DNA of 64,000 nt, taken from Campylobacter sp. Its GTDB lineage: Bacteria > Campylobacterota > Campylobacteria > Campylobacterales > Campylobacteraceae. Under the pieces are notes generated by a model. It made no database searches. It was not told where the DNA came from and saw only the letters and a list, made by a program, of their open reading frames with translations. Shown here piece by piece: positions 17,430-25,547 of this stretch. The stretch lies in the NCBI RefSeq assembly GCF_019423325.1, contig NZ_JAHZBQ010000001.1:558001-622000 (forward strand), written 5' to 3'. Position 1 is the first letter of the stretch. Every line of letters starts with the position of its first letter. Both the position numbers and the translations under genes were made by a program.

Positions 17430-18022
17430 ATGTTTTTTGATACAAAATACGATGAAAAAAAAGATTGCTAGCTTTAATCAGATGAATACGCTTTTAAGAT
17501 GCGTGCTGCTGTTTTTTATCCTTGGCGCGGGTGCGGCGCTGTATATGTCCTACACCGCGGTGCTACCGTCTAGCCCAGAGGATTTGCAGACCATAGAGGG
17601 GCGCGTCATATATGTGCAAACGAATAAGAGCAGAGGAGCTAGTTACTATAGGTTAAATTTAGTGGATAGCGAGCTTAAGCAGAGGCGTTTTTCTTTAGAT
17701 GTTTACCGGTACACAGATAGACGGATACAGGGCTGCGATATACGACAAGGATGTAAAAATTTGGTACCAAAGGATCGGGGGCGATACCGACCTTGCACGG
17801 CAGATCGCCCTTAAAGACGGGCAAATGGTTTTAAAATACGATTATGCTTTTGCAGCCAGATTTTATTACAATACCATATCCGATTCCTATAAAATCACAT
17901 ATTTGAAATGGGGCAGCGGTGCGCTTGCGTTTTTGATCGTTCAGATCGTTTTGACTCGGATAGCGAGGAGAAAATGCCGCGCCAAATGGGGTTACTACGA
18001 AAAACCTACGAATAAAATTTAA
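17430..18022 (+). pseudogene. two-span membrane protein, frameshifted
   Basis: Frame one runs from about 17452 through a membrane span (LLRCVLLFFILGAGAALYMSY) and an extracytoplasmic domain to RRFSLDV at about 17700. The protein then continues in the +1 frame (TGTQIDGYRAAIYDKDVKIWYQR) to a second span (GALAFLIVQIVLTRI) and a basic tail ending at 18022. Removing one T from the TTT near 17700-17703 joins them exactly. A second slip is possible at the start: ATG 17430 gives MFFDTKYDEKK and meets the main frame if the A8 run at 17455-17462 had seven A. Intact length would be about 190-200 residues. No family recognised. Confidence 0.6.
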
Positions 18023-18597
18023 AATCGGTCGTCGCCGAATAAATTTAGGCAAAATTTTAACCCGGTAAAATTTCTGATCGGCTTTTGCGCGCTGATTAAA
18101 TTTATGTGCCAGTTACGCCGCGAAATTTAAATCTTAAATTTAAATAGCGAAATCAGAAAAGTGAAATCGCGGTTTAAATTTTACTTTTTAAAATCGTTTT
18201 GAAAACGGCGGGTAGAGACCAGAGTTTTATCACGGAATTTTGTTTTTGGCAACTCTTGCGGGGAGCGACAGAAGCGCACGCTCTTTATTTTTTACTTGCG
18301 CGGTCAAGTTGGTACTTTAAATTCTCGCCTTGAAACAGCGGTTTGGCTGTCGATGTAATCTTAGTCACAAACTCATACTTTAAAATTTAGCTTTAGTGAA
18401 ATGGCAGTGCAGCTTAAGCGTAAATTTTATCGTTGCGCCTCGGCGGTATCTTTGCGCGGCAACATAGTAAATTTATAAAATTTATGCTCTGTTTGAGTTT
18501 CAAAACCTGTTTTTGCTGCGGCTAGTGCGGTAAATTTATAAAATTCACGCCGCGCCGTGTAGCAAAATCAGCTCGCAAATTTCAAAATATGGCGGCA
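18023..18597. other. non-coding spacer, RAATTY-rich
   Basis: About 575 bp between the frameshifted membrane gene and the convergent proS. Dense AAATTT cores, no supported gene. Ends at the proS terminator hairpin. Confidence 0.5.
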
Positions 18598-18626
18598 AAA
18601 TTTAGCCCAAATTTAGGGCTAAATTT
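18598..18626 (-). terminator. rho-independent terminator of the proS operon
   Basis: Perfect 11-bp stem AAATTTAGCCC/GGGCTAAATTT with a 7-base loop, 10 bp beyond the proS stop; on the minus strand the stem runs into TTTT. Confidence 0.6.
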
Positions 18627-18635
18627 CATGCGCTT

Positions 18636-20354
18636 CTAATTTTTCTCGATTAATTTCTTCTCGATAAGTTTTAAAATTTCATCCGCGCTTACGCTCTGCC
18701 GCTTTAGGCCTGCGCGAGTGATGAACTCGACGCTTCCCTCCGCTAAGGCTTTGCCCGCGAGCACCGCGTACGGAAAGCCCATTAGCTCGAAGTCGTTCAT
18801 CTTCACGCCGAAACGCTCCACGCGATCGTCGAGCAGCACGCGAACTCCGCGCGCACGGCACTGCTCGTATAGTTTCTCGGCAAATTCTACTGCCGCGGCG
18901 TCTTTGTGATTTGAGATGATGATCTCAAGCTCGAAAGGCGCTAGCTCGCGCGGCCACACGCAGCCTTGCTCATCGTGGCTGCTTTCGATCGCCACGGCGA
19001 TTAGGCGGCTTGCGCCGATGCCGTAGCAGCCCATGTAAAACGCACGAGCCTTGCCGTTTGCGTCCAAAAATCGCGCCCCCATCGGCTCGGAATAGCGCGT
19101 GCCGAGCTGAAAGATATGACCCACCTCAATGCCTTTCGTGATGCCAAGCTCGCCGCCGCAGCACGGACACGCGTCGCCTTCGCTCACGGCGGTAAGATCC
19201 GCGAAGCGTGATTCGTTAAAATTTATCACGCTAGCACCCACGTAGTGGTAATCCGGCTCGTTCGCGCCCGCGATCATCTCGCGCGCTCCTTTTAGCTCGA
19301 CGTCGATATAAAATTTCGCCCCTTCGCCGAGCCCGAAAGGTCCACAAAAGCCCGCCGTAAAGCCAGCTCGCGCGATCTCCTCCTCACTAGTATCGATTAG
19401 CTCCAGCGCACCGCAGGCATTTTGCGCCTTGGTCTCTTGCAGCTCGTCGCAGCCGCGGATAAAAAACGCTACGATCTCGCTACGATCCTCGTATAGCGCT
19501 TTTTTGATCACCGCTTTGACGGTGTAGAATTTATCCACTTTAAAAAATTCCGCGACCGCATCGATCGTTTTCATCGCGGGGGTTTTAAATTTCATCATGC
19601 CGTCGGTTTCGGGCGAGGCGGCGTTCGTGGTTTTTGGCGCACGGCGCGCAGCCTCGATGTTTGCGGCATACTCACAGCGCTTGCACACGACGATATCGTC
19701 CTCGCCGTTATCCGCTAGTACCATAAACTCCTTGCTACCGCTGCCGCCGATCGCGCCGCTGTCTGCATCGACCGCTCTAAAATTTAACCCCAGTCGCGTA
19801 AAAATCCGCGAGTACGCCTGCCTCATCACCTCAAACTCGCGCTTCATATCCGCAGCGTCCGCGTGGAAGCTATAGGCGTCCTTCATCGTAAACTCACGGC
19901 CGCGCAGAAGCCCAAAGCGAGGGCGTGCCTCGTCGCGGAATTTCGTATTGATCTGATAGATATTTAGCGGCAGCTGCTTGTAGCTCGTGATCTTATCCGC
20001 GATCATCAAAACCGCCGCCTCCTCGTTGGTAGGGCTTAACACGAAGTCGTTATCCTTGCGGTCTTTGAAACGCAGCAGCTCCTTGCCGTATTTGGCGTAG
20101 CGGCCGCTTTTTTTCCATGCATCCGCGGACGTCACGACGCTAAAAGAAACCTCCTGCGCGCCCGCAGCGTCCATCTCCTGCCTGATGACGGCGCAGATCC
20201 GCTCTAGCACTATCTTTCCTAGCGGCAAAAAATTATAAAGCCCGCTGCCCAGCTGCTCGATAAATCCCGCGCGGATCAAAAGCGCGTGGCTAGGTAGTAC
20301 CGCGTCTCTGGGGGCCTCTTTTAGGCTCGGAGCGAAAAGCTTGCTAAATTTCAT
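18636..20354 (-). CDS. proS: prolyl-tRNA synthetase
   Basis: Class II synthetase of the bacterial type with an editing domain inserted between motifs 2 and 3; charges tRNA-Pro. 572 residues, family-typical. Motif 1/2 region at residues about 30-160 (GLYNFLPLGKIVLERI, TNEEAAVLMIADK, QINTKFRDEARPRFGLLRGREFTMKDAYSFH), editing domain about 230-380, motif 3 in CYGIGASRLIAVAIE, anticodon-binding domain at the C-terminus. Its ATG lies inside the hemA 3' end (11-bp overlap), so hemA and proS are coupled, as in other Campylobacter. Confidence 0.96.
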   Translation of the reverse strand: MKFSKLFAPSLKEAPRDAVLPSHALLIRAGFIEQLGSGLYNFLPLGKIVLERICAVIRQEMDAAGAQEVSFSVVTSADAWKKSGRYAKYGKELLRFKDRKDNDFVLSPTNEEAAVLMIADKITSYKQLPLNIYQINTKFRDEARPRFGLLRGREFTMKDAYSFHADAADMKREFEVMRQAYSRIFTRLGLNFRAVDADSGAIGGSGSKEFMVLADNGEDDIVVCKRCEYAANIEAARRAPKTTNAASPETDGMMKFKTPAMKTIDAVAEFFKVDKFYTVKAVIKKALYEDRSEIVAFFIRGCDELQETKAQNACGALELIDTSEEEIARAGFTAGFCGPFGLGEGAKFYIDVELKGAREMIAGANEPDYHYVGASVINFNESRFADLTAVSEGDACPCCGGELGITKGIEVGHIFQLGTRYSEPMGARFLDANGKARAFYMGCYGIGASRLIAVAIESSHDEQGCVWPRELAPFELEIIISNHKDAAAVEFAEKLYEQCRARGVRVLLDDRVERFGVKMNDFELMGFPYAVLAGKALAEGSVEFITRAGLKRQSVSADEILKLIEKKLIEKN

Positions 20355-21900
20355 TTTGTCTGTCCTTTTTCTCGTTTTCTTGATTTAAAAATTTTTCGTA
20401 GTTTTCTTGCAGTTCAAAAATTTCGACCAGCGCATTTACCGTGCCGTCAGCATCGTCCGCTTCGCCAAGGTTTTTTAAATTTACCGTCGGAGCGTGCAGG
20501 AACGCTTTAAAAACCTGATGGATAAGCTTGCGTGCTTCTTCTGCATCGCTGTGTTTTAGATAGCCCTTTTTAAGCGCCTTGGCTAGTTCTAGCTCGGCTA
20601 CTTGTTTTGCGCTTTGGCGCAAAGCCTTGATGATCGGCGTGGATGCCGCCGCCCTCAGCCATTTGAAAAATTCATTCGTGCATTTTGCTACGATCGAGTA
20701 AGCGATCTGTGCCTGCTCCTCGCGAAGCAGCAAATTTTTCTTTACGATCTCCTCCAGATCATCGACGCTGTAAACTTCAAGATCCTCGCTCTGGCTAAGC
20801 TCCACGTCGCGCGGCACGGCGATATCGAAAAAATATCGCTTAAAGCTTTTGGGCTCAAGTAAGTTATCGGTAATGATCGGCTCTTGCGAGCCCGTAGCGC
20901 TGAAAAATAGGCTATTTACGTTCAGATATTTTTTGAGATTATCAAGGCTATCGATTTTAATACGGGATTGTACCTGCGCGGAGGAATTTGCGCAGGCGGT
21001 GGAATTTTTATCGTCCTTGGGATTTTCGCCTGCTATGCGAGATTCATTGCTGTCTGTAAAAGTCTCTTTATTAAAATTTACGCCGTCTTTGGAATTTTGT
21101 TTTTGCGTGGGATTTTCGCCCGCGAAATTCGCGACATTTCCGGAATTTAAGCCGTCTGAATTTTTTCCTGTGCCGGGATTTTCATCCGCGCAATTTTTCG
21201 CATACAAGGAATTCTCGCCAAGTAGCGAGGCGGCCAGCCTCTGCGCGCCGGCTAAATTTCGATTTAAGATCGTGATATTAGCGCCGTTTGCGAGCAGGTG
21301 TTTGCACGCTAGCTCGCTCATCTCTCCCGCGCCCACTACCACGGCGTCCGCGCCCTGCAAGGAGCCCAGCCTATCCTTTGCCATCGCCACGGCGACGCTT
21401 GAGACCGAGATCGGATTTTTTGAAATTTCGGTTTGGTTGCGGATGCGCGCCGCGCACTTTAGCGCTTCATCTATCGCTCTTGCGATCTGCGCGCCGGCGC
21501 GAGCGTTTTGCATCGCGAATTTATAGGCGTCTTTGAGCTGGCCTACGATCTGCGTTTCGCCCACTACGAGGCTATCAAGAGAGGCTGCGACGGCGAAAAG
21601 GTGGTGTATCGCGCCGTAATCTTCGTAAATATCGGCACGCTCGGCTAGCTCGTCGTAGCTCACGCCGCTAATGCGCGAAAGTGCCAAAAGCACGAACTTT
21701 TGCGCTTCATCAAAGTCGCTTACGACGGTAAAAATTTCTACGCGGTTGCAGGTGCTTAGCACCAAACACTCCTCTATTGCAGAGTTTGAAGCTAAAAGAC
21801 GCAAAATTTCTTTCTTACGCACGTCGTTTGAAAACGAAAGTTTCTCGCGCACCGTGATGTCCGTGTTTTTGTGGGTGAAGCTCACGCTCATATACGCCAT
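20344..21900 (-). CDS. hemA: glutamyl-tRNA reductase, with a large low-complexity insert
   Basis: NADPH-dependent reduction of glutamyl-tRNA(Glu) to glutamate-1-semialdehyde, the first step of C5 haem synthesis. Start ATG 21900-21898 (AGGGAG five bases upstream), sharing one base with the ispB stop. The catalytic Cys is in VLSTCNRVEIF (C51), then the SLVVGETQIVGQLKDAY block and the nucleotide-binding VVVGAGEMSELACKHLL. Residues about 229-310 (20971-21216) are an insert absent from ordinary HemA (about 420-430 residues; this one has 518). It is Asn/Ser/Lys/Asp-rich with repeats such as GENPTQKQNS and GENPKDDKNS. It sits in a surface loop of the NADPH domain, before SLFFSATGSQEPII, which resumes the conserved sequence. 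Confidence 0.94.
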   Translation of the reverse strand: MAYMSVSFTHKNTDITVREKLSFSNDVRKKEILRLLASNSAIEECLVLSTCNRVEIFTVVSDFDEAQKFVLLALSRISGVSYDELAERADIYEDYGAIHHLFAVAASLDSLVVGETQIVGQLKDAYKFAMQNARAGAQIARAIDEALKCAARIRNQTEISKNPISVSSVAVAMAKDRLGSLQGADAVVVGAGEMSELACKHLLANGANITILNRNLAGAQRLAASLLGENSLYAKNCADENPGTGKNSDGLNSGNVANFAGENPTQKQNSKDGVNFNKETFTDSNESRIAGENPKDDKNSTACANSSAQVQSRIKIDSLDNLKKYLNVNSLFFSATGSQEPIITDNLLEPKSFKRYFFDIAVPRDVELSQSEDLEVYSVDDLEEIVKKNLLLREEQAQIAYSIVAKCTNEFFKWLRAAASTPIIKALRQSAKQVAELELAKALKKGYLKHSDAEEARKLIHQVFKAFLHAPTVNLKNLGEADDADGTVNALVEIFELQENYEKFLNQENEKKDRQNEI

Positions 21901-22898
21901 CAAAACTCCCTATCTATCATATCTCGCACGATTTGCTCCAGCTTGTCGTTTTTAAATTCCGCCACGGCTTCAAGCGCCTTCTGCCCGTAGGCGCGAGCTT
22001 CGTTTATACAGCGCTCGATGATGCCGTGCTCGCTAAGCTTTGCCTTGATCCATGAAATTTCGCTCTGGCAAAGCTGCTTTTTAAAAAACGATTTTAGCTT
22101 TTGCCGCTGCGCATCATCTAAATTTTCGTATAAATAGATGTAGGGCAGGGTGGTTTTGCCCTCCGCAAAATCGCTCAGGCTCGGCTTACCCAGCGCTTCT
22201 GAGCTTTGCGTCACGTCTAAGATGTCGTCGATGATCTGAAACGCAAGCCCAAGGTTTTTGCCGTATTCGCCGAATTTTACGCTCGCGCTTGAAATTTTAT
22301 CATGATCTTTCGCGGTGCTAGAGCTTGAAATTTCGACTTCGTTTTTTGTGCCGCTCATATCTGAAATTTCGCCGCGATTTTCCGCGCCGTCGAATTTTAA
22401 AAACGCCCCGCAGCGCGCGACTTCCTCTATGAGAGCGGAGGTTTTTAGATAGATCATTTGCAGATATTTGCTCGCATCGTCGTTGAAATCGTTGCTTAAG
22501 CTCACGTCCATCAGCTCGCCCACGGCAAGCTTCGTGACAGCGCCCGAAAGCGCGGCGGCGATGCGGCTTTCAAATTTGCTAAGCTCGAAGTATGCCTTGG
22601 AATAGAGTATGTCGCCCAGCATCACGGCGTTTTTGGAGCCGTAGGTGGCGTTTATCGAGGGCTTGCCGCGGCGCACCGAGCTTTCGTCGATGACGTCGTC
22701 GTGCAGCAGGCTTGCGGCTTGAATGAGCTCGATGATCGCGCACAGACGCAGCGATTTTTCATCCTTTTGCGCGATGTTTAGCAGTAGCTTGGAGCGCAGT
22801 TTTTTGCCGGGGCTTAGCCTATCAAACATCTCGCTAGCGGGCTCATATCCGCAGTCTGCGATGAAACTTTTCATAATTAAATCAATTTGATCTAGCAT
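21900..22898 (-). CDS. ispB: polyprenyl diphosphate synthase, with small insert
   Basis: Trans-prenyl chain elongation enzyme making the polyprenyl tail of the respiratory quinone. 332 residues. First Asp-rich motif LLHDDVIDESSVRRGKPS (D67-D71), second Asp-rich motif FQIIDDILDVT (about 220-230), GEL motif VGELMDVSL. Between helices, residues about 169-208 (22275-22394) are an acidic Ser/Asn/Glu-rich segment not expected in the family, where ordinary enzymes go directly from ARCGA to YGKNLGLAFQ. Its codons carry GAAATTT/AAATTTC cores. First of the coupled ispB-hemA-proS genes and 2 bp after the DUF2018 gene. Octaprenyl versus other chain length cannot be read from sequence here. Confidence 0.9.
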   Translation of the reverse strand: MLDQIDLIMKSFIADCGYEPASEMFDRLSPGKKLRSKLLLNIAQKDEKSLRLCAIIELIQAASLLHDDVIDESSVRRGKPSINATYGSKNAVMLGDILYSKAYFELSKFESRIAAALSGAVTKLAVGELMDVSLSNDFNDDASKYLQMIYLKTSALIEEVARCGAFLKFDGAENRGEISDMSGTKNEVEISSSSTAKDHDKISSASVKFGEYGKNLGLAFQIIDDILDVTQSSEALGKPSLSDFAEGKTTLPYIYLYENLDDAQRQKLKSFFKKQLCQSEISWIKAKLSEHGIIERCINEARAYGQKALEAVAEFKNDKLEQIVRDMIDREF

Positions 22899-22899
22899 T

Positions 22900-23145
22900 T
22901 TACTCGTCGTTGCTTAGGATATTTCCGCTTATTTGCAAAAATTTGTCGTTTAGCTCGTCTTGTAGATCCTGCTGCGCGATGAAGCTTTCGATCTCGCGCT
23001 CGCTAATGCCGCGCGCTTCGCAGAGCCGCTCACAGGCGATTAGGCGGATTAGAGCTTCTTCGATTTCGTTTTGCACCAAAGTAGGGCTTGCAGCGGATAA
23101 AATTTCAAAAAATTTCTCTCTTGGGCTGCCTTCAAAAATATCCAT
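22900..23145 (-). CDS. DUF2018 family protein
   Basis: 81-residue, all-helical acidic protein (MDIFEGSPREKFFEILSAA, then a helix with LVQNEIEEALIRLIACERL). It matches the epsilonproteobacterial DUF2018 family, whose Helicobacter pylori member HP0242 forms a knotted homodimer of unknown function. First gene of the minus-strand group DUF2018-ispB-hemA-proS, two bases before ispB. AAGGAAGG lies just before ATG 23145. Function unknown. Confidence 0.8.
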   Translation of the reverse strand: MDIFEGSPREKFFEILSAASPTLVQNEIEEALIRLIACERLCEARGISEREIESFIAQQDLQDELNDKFLQISGNILSNDE

Positions 23146-23167
23146 TTACCTTCCTTAAAATTTCGCG

Positions 23168-23173
23168 ATTATA
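23168..23173 (-). promoter_or_regulatory. extended -10 promoter for DUF2018-ispB-hemA-proS
   Basis: On the minus strand TTTGCTATAAT: a perfect TATAAT preceded by TGC (extended -10), 22 bp before the DUF2018 ATG. The same TGCTATAAT arrangement precedes the 25352 gene. Confidence 0.6.
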
Positions 23174-24080
23174 GCAAATGTAAAATTTAATTTAGGTTAG
23201 GACGCGGCAAACTATCGGGGGCTTTTAAACATGAGTAATTACGCAGATTTTGCACTTGCGTGCGGTAAATTTTAAGCTTAAGCGCGGGATTTTGGGCTTT
23301 GAATCTCATAAATTTTAAAATTTTACTTGTTTGCGAGATAGGCAGAGTGAGCGGAATTTAAAAATTTAATCTTGGTCGCGTGGCGGATTAAACGCGAAGC
23401 TTTGTAGATAGGCGGAATTTTAAATTTGTAGATAAGCGGCTTGATTTTTGCGGAAATTTTAAAATTTTGTGGCGCGAGTAAAATTTTAGATTTCTTGTGA
23501 GTGGATAGAATTCTGCTTTGTTTAAGCGGTAAAATTCTTGAATTTTGCGTAGACGGAGATAGTTTTCGCTTTGCTTGTGCGGTAAAATCTTGATTTCTGC
23601 GCGGTGGAAAAATTTACTCGTACAAAATCTAATCGTACGCGCAACACGCATCAGGCTTCTTAAAATTTTAAAATTCCGCCGCTTTACGAGAATTTGAAAC
23701 TCCATGGACGCAGTAAAATTCCAAAATCGCGTTTGGCATTAAATTTTTAAACTATATTTTGAGGCAAATTTTAAATTAATCCGCGAGAGGTGTCTTTAAA
23801 TTTTAAAATTTCGCCACCTTTTACAGATAGAATTTCATTTTTCGCGCAGATAAAATCGCGCACTACAAAAGCTACTTTTAAAATTTTAAATTCCACTCGC
23901 GCAGATGAAATCCCGATTTCTCGTGCTAGCGGAATTTTTCGCGCAAGGATTATTTTTAAATTTTAATTTCGCTTGCGTTGCACGCGAGGACGGAATTTGC
24001 TCCGTTTTAAGAGTTAAGCGTGATTTTGCCATGCTGCAATACTGCTTTTAATTTAGCTATGCCTAAAAAGCCAGGCTGCT
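23174..24080. repeat. 900-bp field of RAATTY hexamers
   Basis: No gene. By hand I count about 30 RAATTY hexamers (AAATTT, GAATTT, AAATTC, GAATTC) in this stretch, against one to three per kb expected by chance. They are separated by 15-40 bp GC-rich spacers (gcg, cgc words), and pairs often merge into palindromes of the type AAATTTTAAAATTT. One of the clearest examples of the pattern in this window. Confidence 0.75.
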
Positions 24081-24995
24081 TTAAATTCCGCCGATGATTT
24101 CGCGCGCCTGTGCGATGCTTAGGGCATTGCGGCTTAGTTTGCTAGGCTCGCCAAACCCCCAGCATACCTGCAAATACTCAAGTTTTGCGCCTTTTAGATC
24201 TGCCAAATTTGCTTGAAAGCATCGTGCTGCCGCAGCTTGTGAGTCTTCCGTCGCTTCTGCTTTTGCGGCAATTTTAGCGCCTTTAAAGCTTAGCGTTGCC
24301 GCTCCGTCAGCATCTGTGTCGTTAGGGCGAAATTTTTCATCCGCGTTAAGATTCTCGCCGCAAGAGCTTAAGCTTCCGCTGCTAGCGCCGAAATTCTCTC
24401 TACTCGTGTCACGGCTAGCATTTAAGCTCTCATCGTCATTGCCGCCTTGGAATTCTAAATTTTGTAAAAATTCCGCGCCACGGAGTGCGGCTAGCTCATC
24501 TTTTTTGCTATCACCTAAAAAAATCGCGTTTTTGTGCGGCGAGCGTGCGATTACGTGTAGCAGCATCGCAGGGTTGGGCTTTGATGGCATCTGCTCGTCC
24601 GCGCCTACGACCAGATCAAATAGCCTGCGCACGCCCGTTTTTTCTAAGATCGCGCTTAGGGTATAGGAAGGTGCATTGGAGGCGACTGCGAGAAAAAATC
24701 CTACTTTTTTGCACGAGTGCAAAAGATCTTCGATACCATCGTAAAGCATGGCGAAATCGCGGTAATTGCTTACAAATTCCTTCTCGAAAAAAGCAAGCTC
24801 TTCGGCGCTCGCTTCGGTTTTGCCGTAAAATTCCAAAAAGGCGTTTTTGCTAGGATCGTTGATGGTGTGGACGATGAAATTCTTTTGCAGCGGTGCTAGG
24901 CCGTAGAGCTCGCGGCGAGTGTTATTGACGCTGATTTCGATCGCGCGCGAGGAGTCGAGTAGCGTGCCATCCATATCAAAAATCACGGTTTTCAT
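24081..24995 (-). CDS. HAD-family phosphatase (phosphoglycolate phosphatase-like), with insert
   Basis: Haloacid-dehalogenase hydrolase with a helical cap. Motif I FDMDGTLLDSS (D7 nucleophile, D9), motif II about SNAPS (107-110), motif III Lys in SKPNP (K139), motif IV FLGDSKKDELAA (D162, D166). After motif IV the expected end (GAEFLQN, then short) is interrupted by residues about 179-262 (24210-24461), rich in Ser, Asn, Asp, Glu and Ala (for example GENLNADEKF); normal-looking sequence (LQVCWGFGEPSKL) resumes only near the C-terminus. Homologues are about 210-220 residues, this is 304. Substrate unknown; likely small phosphoesters. Its ATG follows the neighbouring hypothetical stop directly. 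Confidence 0.85.
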   Translation of the reverse strand: MKTVIFDMDGTLLDSSRAIEISVNNTRRELYGLAPLQKNFIVHTINDPSKNAFLEFYGKTEASAEELAFFEKEFVSNYRDFAMLYDGIEDLLHSCKKVGFFLAVASNAPSYTLSAILEKTGVRRLFDLVVGADEQMPSKPNPAMLLHVIARSPHKNAIFLGDSKKDELAALRGAEFLQNLEFQGGNDDESLNASRDTSRENFGASSGSLSSCGENLNADEKFRPNDTDADGAATLSFKGAKIAAKAEATEDSQAAAARCFQANLADLKGAKLEYLQVCWGFGEPSKLSRNALSIAQAREIIGGI

Positions 24996-25352
24996 CTAAT
25001 AATCCTTTAAAAAATCGATTTTGTGCTTGTCTTTTTTGTAACTCTTATTGTTTTTGAGCTTTTGCAAGGCGTTTGCTTCATGCTGTAGCGCCGATCTAAA
25101 CGCAGCATCGCTGATCTGTCCTGCCTCGCTAGCATCAAGGACGTTTTTGGCAAAGCTCTCAAGCGCTTTGGTGTAGGGGCTATCTAAATTTACGGCGGCC
25201 GTTTTAGATAAAATTTCGTAGTTTTTAGCTATTCGCTTCGCAAAAAGCTCTGCGTCGAAATCCTCGCGCTTTAGCAGTGCTACGGCGGATTTTACGAAGC
25301 GTTCTAGTGCGCGGATATATTTAACGCGCTCATCTTTTTCTTTGATTTGCAT
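24996..25352 (-). CDS. conserved-looking helical hypothetical protein
   Basis: 118 residues, highly charged and almost entirely helical (Lys/Glu/Ala/Leu), with no membrane span, signal peptide or Cys motif. The C-terminus is strongly basic (KLKNNKSYKKDKHKIDF). I do not recognise a family. It precedes the HAD phosphatase with no gap (24996/24995), so the two form an operon. It has its own extended -10 promoter. ATG 25352 preceded by AAGGAAAAATC. Confidence 0.7.
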   Translation of the reverse strand: MQIKEKDERVKYIRALERFVKSAVALLKREDFDAELFAKRIAKNYEILSKTAAVNLDSPYTKALESFAKNVLDASEAGQISDAAFRSALQHEANALQKLKNNKSYKKDKHKIDFLKDY

Positions 25353-25376
25353 GATTTTTCCTTAATTAAAGCGCGC

Positions 25377-25382
25377 ATTATA
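25377..25382 (-). promoter_or_regulatory. extended -10 promoter for the 25352 gene
   Basis: Minus strand TTTTGCTATAAT: perfect TATAAT with TGC just before it, 25 bp before the ATG. Confidence 0.6.
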
Positions 25383-25445
25383 GCAAAATTCGAAATTTTG
25401 GCAAAATTACGCATATTGTAAAACTATATTTTAATAACATTTTTT

Positions 25446-25466
25446 CTATAAATCCCGTTATTATAG
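25446..25466. promoter_or_regulatory. inverted repeat, candidate operator of the metY operon
   Basis: CTATAA (25446-25451) and TTATAG (25461-25466), perfect 6-bp arms with a 9-bp spacer, centred about 36 bp upstream of the metY -35 box. A possible site for the Rrf2-type repressor encoded in the operon; unproven. Confidence 0.35.
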
Positions 25467-25491
25467 GCATTTTAAAACCATATAAAAATAC

Positions 25492-25520
25492 TTGACTTTA
25501 TTTTAAAATTTAGCTATTAT
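25492..25520 (+). promoter_or_regulatory. sigma-70 promoter of metY-rrf2-cysK
   Basis: TTGACT at 25492-25497 and TATTAT at 25515-25520 with an exact 17-bp spacer, 27 bp before the metY ATG. The best full -35/-10 promoter in the window. Confidence 0.7.
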
Positions 25521-25547
25521 TCGCCAAATTTTTTACAAAGGACAAAA

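Noticed and set aside
20849..21526. 225-codon plus-strand frame opposite hemA
   Set aside because: Lies antisense to the conserved HemA sequence and its insert; long only because of GC-rich third positions and the repeat insert.
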